Shown here one piece after another: positions 26,001 through 34,097 of a DNA stretch of 64,000 nucleotides. The notes under the pieces are model-generated. The model saw only the letters and a program-made list of their open reading frames with translations, did not search any database and had not been told where the DNA came from. The DNA is taken from positions 186,001-250,000 of the forward strand of contig CBDDKZ010000005.1 of the NCBI GenBank assembly GCA_965230415.1. The letters run 5' to 3'. Within the stretch, counting starts at the first letter, position 1, and each line of letters opens with the position of its first letter. The DNA is from CBDDKZ01 sp965230415. Lineage in GTDB: Bacteria; Bacteroidota; Bacteroidia; Cytophagales; JAAEPT01. The position numbers and the translations under genes were made by a program.

Positions 26001-26633
26001 TAATACCCTATATTGTTCATCTCCGTCCTTTTTCATCCTTCCCGATGTCACCACTATATTGGAATCATTCTTATAAATGGTTGGAGCATATTCGGAATAC
26101 TCTGAATTAACAGGTATATCCAGGTTTTTAAATCCGAATTCACGCTGTGGACGCCGCAATTCTGCCAATGCCAACATACACCCTTCAAAGTGCAGAGTGG
26201 ACAACTTCTCGAAATTATCTTCTTCTGAGCTCGGCTCGTAGATGGCACTAAAATTCTTAAATCGATCTGCTGCGTCGTGATATTTCCCATTAATTTTCAT
26301 CATGAGTGCATGGTAAAAAAGAGCTAAAGGAAAATTTGCTCCGTCCAAACGATAAGCCTCATTATAATACTTTTCTGCCTGGTCATAGTCAAAAAACTGT
26401 TTACTTGCTTCTGCTAACCGATATGCTGCATAAGCATCTTCGGGGTTACGTTCCAATCCTTTTTTGTAATAATCTGCAGCAAGAAAAAAATCACCGTTGT
26501 CATAACTACGATCACCATAAATGACCATTTTACTTTTGACTACTTCTTCCCCTCCTTCATCCTGAGCTTTGAGCTGAAAATTACAAAAGGTAGTAATCAG
26601 CACAACAACGTAAAAACAGTAAATTTGCTTCAT
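23004..26633 (-). CDS. PorE-like TPR/beta-propeller/OmpA protein with three LysM repeats and a Glu-rich tail
   Basis: A 1209-residue envelope protein from the ATG at 26633 (an in-frame start at 26657 would place eight residues before the signal peptide). After the signal peptide (ending LKAQ) come TPR helices (about 25-130), a WD40-like/PD40 propeller with SxxGDTMFFVSKRPGG-type blades (about 165-450), a carboxypeptidase-regulatory-like beta domain (about 464-540), and an OmpA-type domain starting HIFFDFNKSKL (about 636-745) that should bind peptidoglycan. This order matches PorE (PG1058) of the type IX secretion system. Unusually, three LysM modules follow (about 755, 862 and 944) and then about 185 residues made mostly of Glu, Asp, Ser and Thr. 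Inference: it anchors T9SS or gliding machinery to the cell wall. The antisense strand of the tail encodes a spurious Ser-rich frame. Confidence 0.85.
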   Translation of the reverse strand: MKQIYCFYVVVLITTFCNFQLKAQDEGGEEVVKSKMVIYGDRSYDNGDFFLAADYYKKGLERNPEDAYAAYRLAEASKQFFDYDQAEKYYNEAYRLDGANFPLALFYHALMMKINGKYHDAADRFKNFSAIYEPSSEEDNFEKLSTLHFEGCMLALAELRRPQREFGFKNLDIPVNSEYSEYAPTIYKNDSNIVVTSGRMKKDGDEQYRVLGGAYSDNYWFDKASGSWEEVEGKLDEARFLDLNTQYNDGAGVFNPNRDKFYYTICGEFNEEKTQATCAIYSSKLINNTWSKPKRMNDNINMKGYWNAQPSLSATGDTMFFVSKRPGGYGQHDIWMSILEDPLQDESWGEPVNMGPEINTAFIEYSPFYYSKDKALFFASDGHQGFGGLDVFMASGDELKSIRNIGLPFNSNRDDMYFVLGEDRGYLASNREGGTGHDDIYTFDIESDEAIVASIRKKDTRGSDLITIQGRIMDDDGQPREGVGVYLINGETEEVLKMTTTDDEGVFVFSNLVPGIDYQVRLDEEDAADLTTHLDFQLDQLEILNAIDGAPLVFDDTKPPITDGSDEVANREDVMSIEDDPLIVDKAVDTIHHVTRYEGETVELKTEKHVLNQSHGKDGDVNENFDDIPYTPTPGKMLFEHIFFDFNKSKLNDEAVATLEDFLRYTRLNSGVKIELKAYTDDKGSDSYNKKLARRRGKSVYNYLIKNGVPAENVSIAALGESNALASNANLVGMQLNRRVEFYIVGGGAYEAGSKAYVTTTSMNVADLARQYNMSTEELKSLNNLNSDQLKAYQVVRVRRLGDEDIIAASTMQYAGSGSGHYESPVSRQAEASGYDDANSEYVSFDDTDYNMGVRYRKYNNEGYYVVLPKNTLFSIAKVSGTSVSELKKLNRIRGNTIFVGQKLLISEAGRAFIADADNTKALYDAGIRFQDQHGEIVMIENEERYIVKAGDTFYSLGQQFDLLFEELRSMNGLSSYVLRPGMPLRFKRNEDEQLKREEINKELLAREIDNRVEPESSGLGAKAVDRAASINEETAIDEESIEVEEQQPEEVLPEAASETEEGSNTGQELEQETVEESVEPIMPQEEDPITAEESTTEDHEIEATGMEEGETEVIEEETVVEMEETPAVEEKSAEASTDKPLIDEPIEENVIIEEEAEVTEDTSTEEHVDNISEEENEPVNEEELHLDHGELDDDTESEIDESSLMLDE

Positions 26634-26729
26634 GTAAAATATCCTGTTGATATACACACTGTTGTACTTTGAATATTAATACATGCCACAACAGTCCAAT
26701 TCGGAGTAATTTACGTATTTTTTTTTAAA

Positions 26730-28097
26730 TTAGTTGCTTAGGGCTACTAATAAATCCGCTTGAGTGATAATATAGACGGATTGATTTTCGTCGCGAACCA
26801 TCACGGCCCTGGTACTTTCGCTGAGAAGAGATGTCAGTACGTCCAGCGAGGTATCGATACCTACAAAGGGAAACGGATCATGCATCAAGGCAGCGACCCG
26901 GTCTTCCTTGAGTTCTGGTCTGTCTATTAACTCTTTCAGTACCTGGTTATCTGTTACACTACCAACAATTTCGCCATTTTCAACAACCGGAAGTTGAGAT
27001 ATAGATTCATTTCTAAACAGGTCTATTAAATTGTTAATTGGGGCATTTTTGTCAATTGTGAGCAGTTCTTTTCTCCTTTTGTTTCTTAAAATATCCCTTG
27101 CTGTTGCATAATCTTTACCTTCCAAAAAGCCATGATTTTGCATCCAGGTATCATTGTAAACTTTTGCCAAATACCGTGTTCCGTGATCTGGTAAAATAAT
27201 TACCATCACGTCATTATCATGCATATTTGTACGTGCATACTCTAGCGCTCCGTACACTGCAGAGCCCGCAGACCATCCTACAAACAGTCCTTCTTCCCTG
27301 GCCAATCGCCTGGTCATTATCGCAGAATCTTTATCTGTTACCTTAATAAATTCATCAATCAGGTCAAAATTTACATTCTTTGGTAAAATATCTTCCCCAA
27401 TCCCTTCCGTCATATAGGGGTAAATTTCGTTGGTATCAAAATCGCCTGTTTCTTTGTATTTTTTAAATACTGAACCATAAGTATCTACACCTACAATTTT
27501 GATTTTATCACTTTGCTCCTTCAAATACTTACTCGAACCGCATATGGTACCTCCTGTACCCACTCCTGCCACAAAATGCGTAATACGTCCTTCTGTATCT
27601 CTCCATATTTCCGGGCCGGTGGTTTCATAATGAGCTATAGCATTTGATGGATTGTCGTATTGATTGGGGTAAAACGAATTTGGCGTTTCTTCATTTAATT
27701 TACGTGCAACGGAATAATAAGACCTGGGGTCATCTGCCGCAACATTTGTAGGACAGACAATAACTTCAGCTCCCAACGCCTTTAAAGCATCAATCTTTTC
27801 TTGAGACTGCTTATCCGTGGTCGTAAAAATACATTTATAACCCTTTGCCACAGCCGCCAGCGCGAGTCCCATCCCTGTATTTCCGGAGGTCCCTTCAATA
27901 ATTGTTCCTCCATAAGTAATCAGCCCCATATTTTCGGCATCTTCCAACATCTTAATCGCCATACGGTCTTTTACCGAGTTACCCGGATTAAAATATTCAA
28001 CTTTTACCAGTATAGTTCCAGGTATCCCCTGATTAACCTTATTCAAGCGAATTAACGGCGTATTACCAATGGTCTCAATTATATTATTATAAATCAT
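26730..28097 (-). CDS. Cystathionine beta-synthase-like PLP enzyme with C-terminal CBS pair
   Basis: A 455-residue fold-type II PLP enzyme. Lys43 in NPGNSVKDR should form the Schiff base; EGTSGNTG binds the substrate carboxylate and GTGGTICG the cofactor phosphate. The C-terminal 120 residues form a tandem CBS-domain pair (SQLPVVENGEIVGSVTDNQVL, then MHDPFPFVGIDTSLDVL), an architecture of cystathionine beta-synthase rather than plain cysteine synthase. It joins serine (or O-acetylserine) with homocysteine or sulfide in sulfur amino-acid metabolism; the reaction cannot be settled from motifs. It probably acts in the cytoplasm. Its 97-bp downstream neighbour gap relative to the PorE-like gene and separate leader suggest its own promoter. 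Confidence 0.9.
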   Translation of the reverse strand: MIYNNIIETIGNTPLIRLNKVNQGIPGTILVKVEYFNPGNSVKDRMAIKMLEDAENMGLITYGGTIIEGTSGNTGMGLALAAVAKGYKCIFTTTDKQSQEKIDALKALGAEVIVCPTNVAADDPRSYYSVARKLNEETPNSFYPNQYDNPSNAIAHYETTGPEIWRDTEGRITHFVAGVGTGGTICGSSKYLKEQSDKIKIVGVDTYGSVFKKYKETGDFDTNEIYPYMTEGIGEDILPKNVNFDLIDEFIKVTDKDSAIMTRRLAREEGLFVGWSAGSAVYGALEYARTNMHDNDVMVIILPDHGTRYLAKVYNDTWMQNHGFLEGKDYATARDILRNKRRKELLTIDKNAPINNLIDLFRNESISQLPVVENGEIVGSVTDNQVLKELIDRPELKEDRVAALMHDPFPFVGIDTSLDVLTSLLSESTRAVMVRDENQSVYIITQADLLVALSN

Positions 28098-28195
28098 GCA
28101 CCTAGCTTTTAATAAAAAGTGAACGTAGCGTCTCGTTCTTTGGTTCTGATTTGAATCGGAAATATTTAAAAACGAAACAGGTAATTTGAGGGTAT

Positions 28196-28561
28196 TTATG
28201 TTTTATGAAAACTTTTAGTATAAACATAATTCTTAGTCACCACCTTTAACAAATAACTACCTTCTTCCAGTGAATTTAAATAGAGGTTAAATGTTTTATC
28301 ACGAAAATGCTCTTTAAAAATCACCTCACCTACCGCATTTTCTATCTGAAAATCATATTCATCGGTTTCAATTTGACTCACATCAACATGCACAAAACCG
28401 TGAATTTCCGGATCCGGGCTTATAACAATAGAAGCGGGCCTGTGCTCTTTGTCAAAATGTTTGGCAAATGTCGACTCTGTACTTTGTTGTGACATGCCAC
28501 GACAAACAACAAGCAAAATCCCCATTATGCATAATAACAGTTGTTTTATCAAAAACTTCAT
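28196..28561 (-). CDS. Small secreted protein resembling a free-standing T9SS sorting domain
   Basis: A 121-residue protein. Residues 1-25 are a signal peptide (LLLCIMGILLVVCRGMSQ). After about 18 polar residues, the remainder (SIVISPDPEIHGFVHVDVS, then EEGSYLLKVVTKNYVYTKSFHK) has the strand pattern and the terminal GxYxxKVxxxxxxYTKxFxK motif of the type A T9SS C-terminal domain. In normal cargo this domain follows a large passenger; here almost nothing precedes it. It could be a tiny secreted peptide, an adaptor, or the remnant of a longer cargo gene. The reading frame and start look intact, so I treat it as a gene. Function unknown. Confidence 0.65.
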   Translation of the reverse strand: MKFLIKQLLLCIMGILLVVCRGMSQQSTESTFAKHFDKEHRPASIVISPDPEIHGFVHVDVSQIETDEYDFQIENAVGEVIFKEHFRDKTFNLYLNSLEEGSYLLKVVTKNYVYTKSFHKT

Positions 28562-28653
28562 AGGGCTCTCTTTCCTTCTGGTATACTATAAAGTTACGAA
28601 ATTAGAAAAAGAGAGGATTCAAGTCCATACCTGATGGTAATTTATTTATAAAA

Positions 28654-29283
28654 CTAGTTTTGGCTGTTTGCCAACAAATGTTCGACACGTTGTATTAATT
28701 CACCTGAAGTCGCATAACCCTGAGTCAATAAATACAATTGATCTTTTTCTAAAATAAGGCTTGGAAAAGCGCTAATACCGAGCTGTCTTGCAAATAAAAA
28801 GTCCTGATGCGTTTTTTGCTTATAAGCATCGCTTTCAAAGAGTAAGCTAAAAGCCTGAGTATCTTCAGTGTATTTTGCTATAAGAGGTTCGTACGTTTCG
28901 AATAGATTGGTATCCTTGTTTTGGGCATAAAAGCATTGCTGAATAGCTGCCAAAAGATCGAATTCCGCATCTGGATTGATATCTCTCATCACTCTTATTA
29001 TGCGAGAAGGAACTTCAGTATCGTAGACGAAGTCGTTACGTTCTAATAGTTCGTAAGAAAAATGCTGACCAGTTCGCTCATGCACTTCTAACCAGTGATG
29101 TTGCAGCATACTTTTGGTATTGTCATCCACAAATTCCTTTGTATATGGTTTAAGACCTCCCAAAACTAATTGAAAATCAATATTCGCTTCAAAATACCGC
29201 CTTAGTTCTTTCAGGTCGGGGGCTATCCCGTAACACCATGAACACATCGGATCTACTACGTAAATAATTTTATGCCTTGTCAT
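28654..29283 (-). CDS. DsbA-family (FrnE-like) thioredoxin-fold protein
   Basis: A 209-residue protein of the DsbA superfamily. The redox motif CSWC (Cys14, Cys17) sits in VVDPMCSWCYGIAP, right after the first beta strand, as in FrnE/2-hydroxychromene-2-carboxylate isomerase-like proteins. The helical insertion and the later cis-proline region GISAFPSLIL, which completes the active site, are present. There is no signal peptide, so it should be cytoplasmic, unlike classical DsbA. Possible roles are thiol-disulfide exchange during oxidative stress or detoxification. It ends about 90 bp upstream of the next gene start on the same strand, and an RDD-family gene lies 33 bp upstream. Confidence 0.9.
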   Translation of the reverse strand: MTRHKIIYVVDPMCSWCYGIAPDLKELRRYFEANIDFQLVLGGLKPYTKEFVDDNTKSMLQHHWLEVHERTGQHFSYELLERNDFVYDTEVPSRIIRVMRDINPDAEFDLLAAIQQCFYAQNKDTNLFETYEPLIAKYTEDTQAFSLLFESDAYKQKTHQDFLFARQLGISAFPSLILEKDQLYLLTQGYATSGELIQRVEHLLANSQN

Positions 29284-29316
29284 GCACTAAGGACAAAAAT
29301 AGGAAGGCAAAAGTTC

Positions 29317-29925
29317 TTATCTGCGTTCAAAAGAATGATCAAATAAATAGGACTGGCTCATTCGGTCATGAATCCACTGCCTTTTTGACGAACTTTTGGA
29401 AATTATGATGTTTAGAGGAAGGATCAACACTGATATTGGTTTCATAATTAACCTGATCAGAGCATGTATGATTCCTATTCGTTTCCCCTGTTTTGTCCCT
29501 ACTTCAAGGTCAAACACATGCATCCCCAGCGTACCTTTAAGAGGAGTCAGCTCCATGAGTATTCCATAAACAAAAAACACTGCTACTACAATGAGTTCAA
29601 TATATAATAAATCGTTGTAAAAACCCGAATTCTCCATGCTGGTGGTAGCTTTGTCAAATACATCGTTCATGTAGTCTTTAAAAAAAAGTTTAAATTCTTT
29701 ATCGGTAAGATAAACATACATAAAAACTAATCCGCTTATAATATTCAATATCAACAGATCAAAGACTGCAGCAAAAATTCGCTTCGTATTACTGGCATAA
29801 GTGCGCTCTGAGGTCACAAAAAAATTTCTCGATAACCAAAATATAGTTAACAGGCCTGTAAATACTATACCCGCAATAATTAATAAGTTTAACCACATAT
29901 CAATACAAAGATACAATCTCTTCAT
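29317..29925 (-). CDS. RDD-family membrane protein
   Basis: A 202-residue protein with four hydrophobic segments: LNLLIIAGIVFTGLLTIFWL, LLILNIISGLVFMYVYL, LLYIELIVVAVFFVYGIL and a weaker one near residue 165. The RDD hallmark residues are visible: Arg and Asp in KRIFAAVFDLLILN of the second segment, the TPLKGTLGMHVFDLEV motif, and the final KRQWIHDRMSQSYL. The family's function is not established; some members are ion/proton exchangers or needed under envelope stress. A likely alternative start is the ATG ten residues in (MWLNLL). The 94-bp gap upstream is divergent from the Lrp regulator. Confidence 0.85.
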   Translation of the reverse strand: MKRLYLCIDMWLNLLIIAGIVFTGLLTIFWLSRNFFVTSERTYASNTKRIFAAVFDLLILNIISGLVFMYVYLTDKEFKLFFKDYMNDVFDKATTSMENSGFYNDLLYIELIVVAVFFVYGILMELTPLKGTLGMHVFDLEVGTKQGKRIGIIHALIRLIMKPISVLILPLNIIISKSSSKRQWIHDRMSQSYLFDHSFERR

Positions 29926-30019
29926 CTAAATATTGGTGCTAAAAACAACATTTTGATATAAACATACTTTTAAATAAATTGCTGTAACGCTGTTAGTTCT
30001 CAAGGAATAAATTCTTCAA

Positions 30020-30484
30020 ATGATTAACCATCCTGAAATTGATGACATAGATTTAAAAATTTTGGCAATTCTTTCCAAGAACGCTCAAATGCCTTATACA
30101 GAGGTTGCAAAACGAGTATACGTATCCGGAGGCACTGTACACGTACGCATGAAGAAGATGGAAAAACTTGGAATTGTAACCGGATCATCTATCAAAATCG
30201 ATTACCAGAAATTAGGTTATGACATTAAGGCTTTTTTAGGAATTTACCTGGAGAAAAGTTCGCTATACGAGGAAGTATTGGAACAATTGAAAAATATTCC
30301 CGAAATTTTGAGCGTGGATTACACAACCGGCAATTACAGTATGTTTGTTCGTGTACTTTGTCGTGACACCGCTCACCTGAGGGAAGTACTTCATGACAAA
30401 ATTCAAAATGTTAACGGAATAGAAAGAACAGAGACATTAATATCCTTAGAAGAAAATATTAATCGTGGATTAAGCCTTTCTTAG
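30020..30484 (+). CDS. Lrp/AsnC-family transcription regulator
   Basis: A 154-residue regulator. The N-terminal helix-turn-helix region is clear: DLKILAILSKNAQMPYTEVAKRV followed by VSGGTVHVRMKKMEKLGIV. The C-terminal part (from about residue 70) is the ACT-like RAM/AsnC ligand-binding and oligomerisation domain. Family members sense amino acids and control amino-acid metabolism genes. It lies directly upstream of the SUF operon, with sufB's probable start 90 bp beyond its stop and a promoter in between, so it may be a local regulator of sulfur/iron-sulfur functions; that link is by position only. Confidence 0.92.
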   Translation: MINHPEIDDIDLKILAILSKNAQMPYTEVAKRVYVSGGTVHVRMKKMEKLGIVTGSSIKIDYQKLGYDIKAFLGIYLEKSSLYEEVLEQLKNIPEILSVDYTTGNYSMFVRVLCRDTAHLREVLHDKIQNVNGIERTETLISLEENINRGLSLS

Positions 30485-30509
30485 ACCCATTTGTTCAAAA
30501 AATCAACAA

Positions 30510-30545
30510 TTGGAAACAATCTCATCAGAATATTTGTTAATTTTG
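30510..30545 (+). promoter_or_regulatory. Promoter of the SUF operon
   Basis: TAATTTTG at 30538-30545 is an exact match to TAnnTTTG; a TTG lies at 30510-30512 with a rather long 25-base spacer. Transcription would begin near 30552, which supports the ATG at 30575 rather than the upstream in-frame codon at 30491 as the sufB start. Confidence 0.55.
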
Positions 30546-30574
30546 CAGGAATTAGTCTAAATAAAGACAAGGGC

Positions 30575-32026
30575 ATGAAGGAAATGGATGAGAAGGAACT
30601 GCTTGAAGGGATAACCTCTGCAGATTATAAGTACGGCTTCACCTCAGATTTTGATACCGACGAAGCTCCGAAAGGTCTTAACGAAGATATTATTCGTTTA
30701 ATATCATCGAAAAAGAATGAACCTGAATGGCTACTGGAATGGCGCTTAAAGGCCTATAAACAGTGGCTGGAAATGTCGGAGCCTAAATGGGCCAACATAG
30801 ACTACCCGGAAATCGATTTCCAGGACATCATCTATTATTCCGCTCCTAAACCTAAAAAGAAACTTTCCAGTCTTGACGAAGTAGATCCTGAGTTAATTGC
30901 CACATTTGAGAAACTGGGCATATCACTGGATGAACAGAAAAGGCTTACTGGTGTGGCTGTAGACGCTGTCATTGACAGTGTTTCTGTAACTACAACCTTT
31001 AAAGAAAAACTGGGCGAATTGGGAATTATTTTCTGTTCGATGAGTGAAGCGATAGCCGAGCACCCCGATTTGGTTAAAAAATACATAGGATCGGTTGTCC
31101 CGGTAGCCGACAATTATTATTCTGCCCTTAACTCTGCAGTATTCACCGACGGGTCTTTTTGCTACATTCCTAAAGGAGTTAGATGCCCAATGGAATTATC
31201 TACCTACTTCCGCATCAATGCGGCGAACACCGGACAATTTGAAAGAACACTCATTGTAGCCGATGAAGGTAGTTACGTCAGTTATCTTGAAGGATGCACG
31301 GCACCTCAAAGGGACGAAAATCAACTTCATGCGGCAGTAGTTGAAATTTTAGCCCTGGGAGACGCTCAAGTAAAATATTCGACGGTACAAAATTGGTACC
31401 CCGGAGACAAAAATGGAAACGGCGGAATTTACAACTTTGTAACCAAAAGAGGAATTTGTGCCGGTAACGGATCAAAAATTTCATGGACACAGGTTGAAAC
31501 AGGTTCTGCTGTAACCTGGAAGTATCCAAGTGTGCTGTTAAAAGGTGACAACTCGATTGGTGAATTCTACTCGGTAGCTGTTACCAATAACTACCAACAA
31601 GCAGACACCGGTACAAAAATGATCCACCTGGGCAAAAACACAAAAAGTCGCATTGTATCTAAAGGTATTTCTGCCGGAAAGAGTCAGAATAGTTATCGTG
31701 GTGAAGTACGTGTGGCTCCCAAAGCAACCAATGCCCGGAACTTCTCACAATGTGACAGCTTATTAATGGGTGACAAATGTGGTGCCCATACATTTCCTTA
31801 CATAAATATTGAAAATAGCAGTGCTCAGGTAGAGCACGAAGCTACTACTTCAAAAATTGGTGAAGACCAAATTTTTTATTGTAACCAACGAGGGCTTGAC
31901 ACAGAAAAAGCGGTTGAGCTCATCGTAAATGGTTTCTCCAAGGAGGTTCTTAATCAACTTCCCATGGAATTTGCAGTAGAAGCTCAAAAATTATTAGCCA
32001 TAAGCCTTGAAGGGTCTGTTGGCTAA
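30575..32026 (+). CDS. sufB: Fe-S cluster assembly scaffold SufB
   Basis: A 483-residue protein from ATG 30575, the usual SufB length. A longer frame from 30491 adds 28 residues unlike the family and would start upstream of the promoter. Characteristic segments are YYSAPKP, VIDSVSVTTTFKEKL, FTDGSFCYIPKGVRCPMELSTYFRIN, VSYLEGCTAP and the C-terminal RGLDTEKAVELIVNGF. SufB forms the SufBC2D complex, in which clusters are built with sulfur delivered by SufS/SufE. It is first of a co-directional operon sufB-sufC-sufD-sufS-sufE followed by a DUF59 gene and a bacilliredoxin gene, the standard cluster system of Bacteroidota. Cytoplasmic. Confidence 0.97.
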   Translation: MKEMDEKELLEGITSADYKYGFTSDFDTDEAPKGLNEDIIRLISSKKNEPEWLLEWRLKAYKQWLEMSEPKWANIDYPEIDFQDIIYYSAPKPKKKLSSLDEVDPELIATFEKLGISLDEQKRLTGVAVDAVIDSVSVTTTFKEKLGELGIIFCSMSEAIAEHPDLVKKYIGSVVPVADNYYSALNSAVFTDGSFCYIPKGVRCPMELSTYFRINAANTGQFERTLIVADEGSYVSYLEGCTAPQRDENQLHAAVVEILALGDAQVKYSTVQNWYPGDKNGNGGIYNFVTKRGICAGNGSKISWTQVETGSAVTWKYPSVLLKGDNSIGEFYSVAVTNNYQQADTGTKMIHLGKNTKSRIVSKGISAGKSQNSYRGEVRVAPKATNARNFSQCDSLLMGDKCGAHTFPYINIENSSAQVEHEATTSKIGEDQIFYCNQRGLDTEKAVELIVNGFSKEVLNQLPMEFAVEAQKLLAISLEGSVG

Positions 32027-32064
32027 TAGCAATTAAGATAGTTAAGAAGCTAGACTAAAATCAT

Positions 32065-32823
32065 ATGCTAAAAATAGATAACTTACAAGCTACCATAGAT
32101 GGGAAGCAAATATTGCAGGGGTTAAATTTAGAGGTGAAAGCAGGTGAAGTGCACGCAATAATGGGCCCTAATGGTTCAGGAAAAAGCACCCTTGCATCTG
32201 TATTAGCAGGACGTGAAGAATATGAAGTAAACGGTGGAAGTGTCAAGTTCGCTGGAACTGATTTGCTTGAACTTTCCCCGGAAGATCGTGCGCGGGCAGG
32301 TGTTTTCCTTGCTTTCCAGTACCCGGTCGAAATACCAGGTGTAAATACAACTAGCTTTCTTAAAACCGCTGTAAATGAAATCAGAAAATACAGAGGGCTT
32401 GAAGAACTGGATGCCGTAAAATTTCTCAAATTGATGAAAGAGAAAATGAAAACGGTAGAAATCGATCAATCGCTATTAAGTCGATCACTTAATGAAGGGT
32501 TCTCGGGTGGTGAAAAGAAGAGAAACGAGGTATTTCAAATGTCATTACTGGAACCTAAACTGGCCATACTTGACGAAACAGATTCTGGTCTGGATATTGA
32601 TGCTTTGAGAATCGTAGCAAACGGAGTAAATAGCCACAGAAGTAAAGACAATGCCTTTGTAGTTGTCACCCACTATCAGCGTTTATTAGACTATATAGTC
32701 CCTGATTTTGTACATGTTTTGTACAAAGGAAAAATTGTAAAATCCGGAACGAAAGAATTAGCCCTTGAACTGGAAGAAAAAGGCTACGACTGGATTAAAG
32801 AAGAAGTTGATAGTTTAGCCTGA
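32065..32823 (+). CDS. sufC: Fe-S assembly ATPase SufC
   Basis: A 252-residue ABC-type ATPase. Walker A is GPNGSGKST, the signature is FSGGEKKR, and Walker B with its switch is LAILDETDSGLD, where the SufC-specific substitution DETDSGLD is visible. The His switch lies in VVTHYQRLL. SufC binds SufB and SufD and its ATP cycle rearranges the scaffold for cluster formation. It starts 38 bases after the sufB stop and ends two bases before sufD. Length is normal. Confidence 0.98.
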   Translation: MLKIDNLQATIDGKQILQGLNLEVKAGEVHAIMGPNGSGKSTLASVLAGREEYEVNGGSVKFAGTDLLELSPEDRARAGVFLAFQYPVEIPGVNTTSFLKTAVNEIRKYRGLEELDAVKFLKLMKEKMKTVEIDQSLLSRSLNEGFSGGEKKRNEVFQMSLLEPKLAILDETDSGLDIDALRIVANGVNSHRSKDNAFVVVTHYQRLLDYIVPDFVHVLYKGKIVKSGTKELALELEEKGYDWIKEEVDSLA

Positions 32824-32825
32824 TT

Positions 32826-34094
32826 ATGATGACATTAAATGAGTTATTAAGTCGTCCAGATACAAGCGACGAAAAGCGCCTTAAAGCATGGGATCTCTAT
32901 GAATCCGAGGGATTTCCTACTACTAAAAATGAGGAATGGAAATTCACCAACCTGCGCCCGGTTTTGAAGTCGGATTTTTCTAAAATAGCAACAGCAAGTC
33001 CCGCAGATGATTCCATAGAAAACCTCATTTTACCAAAAAGAGGTGGAATAGAAATCTATATTATCAATGGAGAGATCAACTGGACACTTAGTTCATCAAC
33101 ATCGGAACTTGACTTTATTATAAGCGACCTGAAAGAAGGGAGAAAATCATTTCCGGAAGTATTCGATAAATTTTACGCCAATCCGGTTATCAACGAAGAC
33201 GAAACCATGACAGCTCTGAACACCGCTCAGGTTGATAATGGTCTTTTTATTCATATTGCTGATGGAAAAGTAATTGAAACCCCTATTGATATATTCATCA
33301 TATCTGGTGACCACTCAGAAAATGTAGCCTCATTCTTGAGGCAATTTGTCGTAATAGGAAAAAACGCACAAGTCAGCATTGCCTGTAGTTACCACAGTCT
33401 TGGAAATAATACCAGTTTCGTTAACGAGGTAAGTGAAATAATTGTTAACGAACGGGCCATAGTCGAATATTTCAAGATTCAGAACGAATGCGAACAGGCC
33501 TCACACATAGGTACTACACAAGTTATTCAAAAAGAAAAAAGTGTTTTCAAAGCACACACTTATTCTCTTAGCGGTAAAATAATCCGTAATAACCTTAATA
33601 TTAGTCTCGACGGCGAGCGTATCGAATCACATATGAATGGTTTGTACATGACCGAAGGTACTACTCATGTCGACAATCATACTGTAGCCGATCATCGCAG
33701 CCCGAACTGTGAAAGTCATGAATTGTATAAAGGTATTTTGAACGACAGCTCGAGAGGTGTTTTCAACGGTAAGATCTTTGTAAGGCAAGATGCTCAAAAA
33801 ACGAATGCTTTTCAGTCTAATAAAAACATATTATTAGACGATAGTGCGAAGGTTAATACCAAACCTCAACTGGAAATATGGGCAGATGATGTAAGCTGTT
33901 CCCATGGGTGTACTACCGGACAACTAGATGAAGAAGCCTTGTTTTACCTAAGGTCCAGAGGAATTGGGTTGAACCAGGCTAAGAGTTTATTATTGCAGGC
34001 TTTTGCAGGTGAACTACTTGAACGAATTAAGAATGACCAAATAAGAACTTATTTGGAGACAATAATTGTTAACAGGCTAAGCAAAATAAAATAA
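32826..34094 (+). CDS. sufD: Fe-S assembly protein SufD
   Basis: A 422-residue paralogue of SufB. Its N-terminus (DEKRLKAWDLYESEGFPTTKNEEWKFTNLRP) is the helical SufD-specific region; the beta-helix part carries HVDNHTVADHRSPNCESHELYKGILND and the RGVFNGKIFVRQDAQKTNAFQSN segment common to SufB/SufD. The C-terminal CSHGCTTGQLDEEALFYLRSRGI is conserved, including its cysteine and histidine. It completes the SufBC2D scaffold. Two adjacent ATGs start the gene, just after sufC. Cytoplasmic. Confidence 0.96.
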   Translation: MMTLNELLSRPDTSDEKRLKAWDLYESEGFPTTKNEEWKFTNLRPVLKSDFSKIATASPADDSIENLILPKRGGIEIYIINGEINWTLSSSTSELDFIISDLKEGRKSFPEVFDKFYANPVINEDETMTALNTAQVDNGLFIHIADGKVIETPIDIFIISGDHSENVASFLRQFVVIGKNAQVSIACSYHSLGNNTSFVNEVSEIIVNERAIVEYFKIQNECEQASHIGTTQVIQKEKSVFKAHTYSLSGKIIRNNLNISLDGERIESHMNGLYMTEGTTHVDNHTVADHRSPNCESHELYKGILNDSSRGVFNGKIFVRQDAQKTNAFQSNKNILLDDSAKVNTKPQLEIWADDVSCSHGCTTGQLDEEALFYLRSRGIGLNQAKSLLLQAFAGELLERIKNDQIRTYLETIIVNRLSKIK

Positions 34095-34097
34095 TCC

